From assembly GCF_001428105.1 (NCBI RefSeq), contig NZ_LMSJ01000017.1, positions 26,322 to 90,321 on the forward strand: a stretch of DNA of 64,000 bases, written 5' to 3'. The notes beneath the pieces are model-generated. The model was given only the letters and a program-made list of their open reading frames with translations, ran no database searches and had not been told where the DNA came from. Every line of letters starts with the position of its first letter. Within the stretch, counting starts at the first letter, position 1. The position numbers and the translations under genes were made by a program. Shown piece after piece: positions 63,459 to 64,000 of this stretch. This DNA comes from Paenibacillus sp. Soil766. Its GTDB lineage: Bacteria > Bacillota > Bacilli > Paenibacillales > NBRC-103111.

Positions 63459-64000
63459 ACACGCATCAGCGAGAAGAGTTGCTCCATCTGCAGCGGCTTC
63501 GTAATATAGTCCGATGCTCCCGCTTCAAGACATTTCTCTTTCTCACTCTTCATCGCCTTCGCTGTCAATGCAATGATCGGTAAATGGCGCAATTCCAGCC
63601 CTTCCCGTATCTCCTTCATGGCGTCGTAACCACCCATAACTGGCATCATGATATCCATTAATACCAAATCGTAATCTGGCTTCACAGTTAAAAGATCAAT
63701 TGCTTCCTTGCCATTCTCAGCGACAACGACCGTTACACCTTTTAATTCCAAGGCGCTAACGAGCGCGAATACGTTACGGGCGTCATCATCGACAAGCAGC
63801 ACCATCTTTCCTTCGAACAGTTGCGCATCCGTGTGGATAGGCTCATTCAGAGATAGCTCAGCTTCCCTAAAGAAGCTCTTCGGATAAGCAGCTCCCCCCC
63901 TATGCGAAATCTCTTGCTCACTTGAAGCCGCAATCTGCTCTTGTCCGTAGGTAATGTCAGGACGTGCAAGCCCTTCTTGTCCGTTAGGAATATACAGGGT
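63428..64000 (-). CDS. C-terminal part of a hybrid sensor kinase with terminal receiver domain (cut by window edge)
   Basis: The frame is open from 64000 to TGA at 63430-63428. It starts in what looks like the end of a HATPase domain (TLYIPNG), then a linker of about 60 residues, and a receiver domain (VLLVDDDARN, phospho-Asp in LVLMDIMMP, Thr in IALTAK, Lys in YITKPL). An ATG at 63805 within the frame is not considered a start because there is no ribosome site and homology continues upstream. Operon with cheR. Confidence 0.82.
   Translation of the reverse strand, partial: TLYIPNGQEGLARPDITYGQEQIAASSEQEISHRGGAAYPKSFFREAELSLNEPIHTDAQLFEGKMVLLVDDDARNVFALVSALELKGVTVVVAENGKEAIDLLTVKPDYDLVLMDIMMPVMGGYDAMKEIREGLELRHLPIIALTAKAMKSEKEKCLEAGASDYITKPLQMEQLFSLMRVWLTKQVKKH

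Overview
The window reads as chromosomal DNA from an endospore-forming, low-to-mid G+C Bacillota of the Paenibacillus type. Evidence includes two GerA-class germinant-receptor clusters, a gerP operon, three SLH-anchored surface proteins, a lipoprotein with a copper-amine-oxidase-like 'stalk' domain, many AGGAGG-type ribosome sites and perfect T-tailed terminators. No rRNA, tRNA or CRISPR was seen.

Left part (1-13.5 kb) is accessory DNA. It opens with an arsenic operon: arsR tail, arsB broken by a 176-bp insertion that includes a 140-bp duplication, arsC, an ArsI-type C-As lyase and a dual-specificity phosphatase. Next comes an AT-rich block: an orphan DndB-like (DGQHR) protein facing an XRE regulator, a complete FAD flavoprotein of the HI0933/YhiN family, and a tightly coupled five-gene operon of three large tyrosine recombinases plus two small coiled-coil proteins. 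The block ends inside a G+C-rich remnant of another yhiN-family gene. The simplest reading is a site-specific transposon (Tn554/recombinase-in-trio style) that inserted into the host yhiN homologue and carries a diverged intact copy of its own target. This is the most interesting system in the window; its left end is not visible.

From 13.9 to 31.6 kb lie a small membrane protein, a DAACS amino-acid symporter, a lipoprotein, germinant-receptor cluster 1 (A and C subunits with a convergent B), an inositol-monophosphatase-like enzyme, a DRE-TIM aldolase-like enzyme, germinant-receptor cluster 2 (B-A-C plus a small D-type subunit), a PIG-L deacetylase, an OmpR/histidine-kinase pair and an NlpC/P60 hydrolase.

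From 32 to 44 kb are an Hsp20-like protein diverging from gerPA-PB-PC-PD-PE, an SLH-GH18 hydrolase, and a 2427-codon SLH surface protein interrupted by one in-frame stop. At 44.1 kb is an unusual fusion of an alpha/beta-hydrolase lacking its catalytic Ser and His to a winged-helix output domain, probably a ligand-sensing regulator.

From 45.8 to 64 kb are an orphan response regulator, a DUF554 protein, thiamine pyrophosphokinase, a LuxR-type regulator, free-Met-sulfoxide reductase, an SLH protein, an ECF sigma operon with a recognisable self-type promoter, an HD-GYP protein, flotillin with its NfeD partner, a stalk-domain lipoprotein, a His-rich protein, cold-shock and general-stress genes, CheR, and the end of a hybrid kinase. 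Intergenic spaces here hold several repeat classes: a 111-bp structured repeat present twice, a hexanucleotide microsatellite, 114-bp and 8-bp tandem repeats, and a dispersed AGCTGGATTTT-type repeat family.
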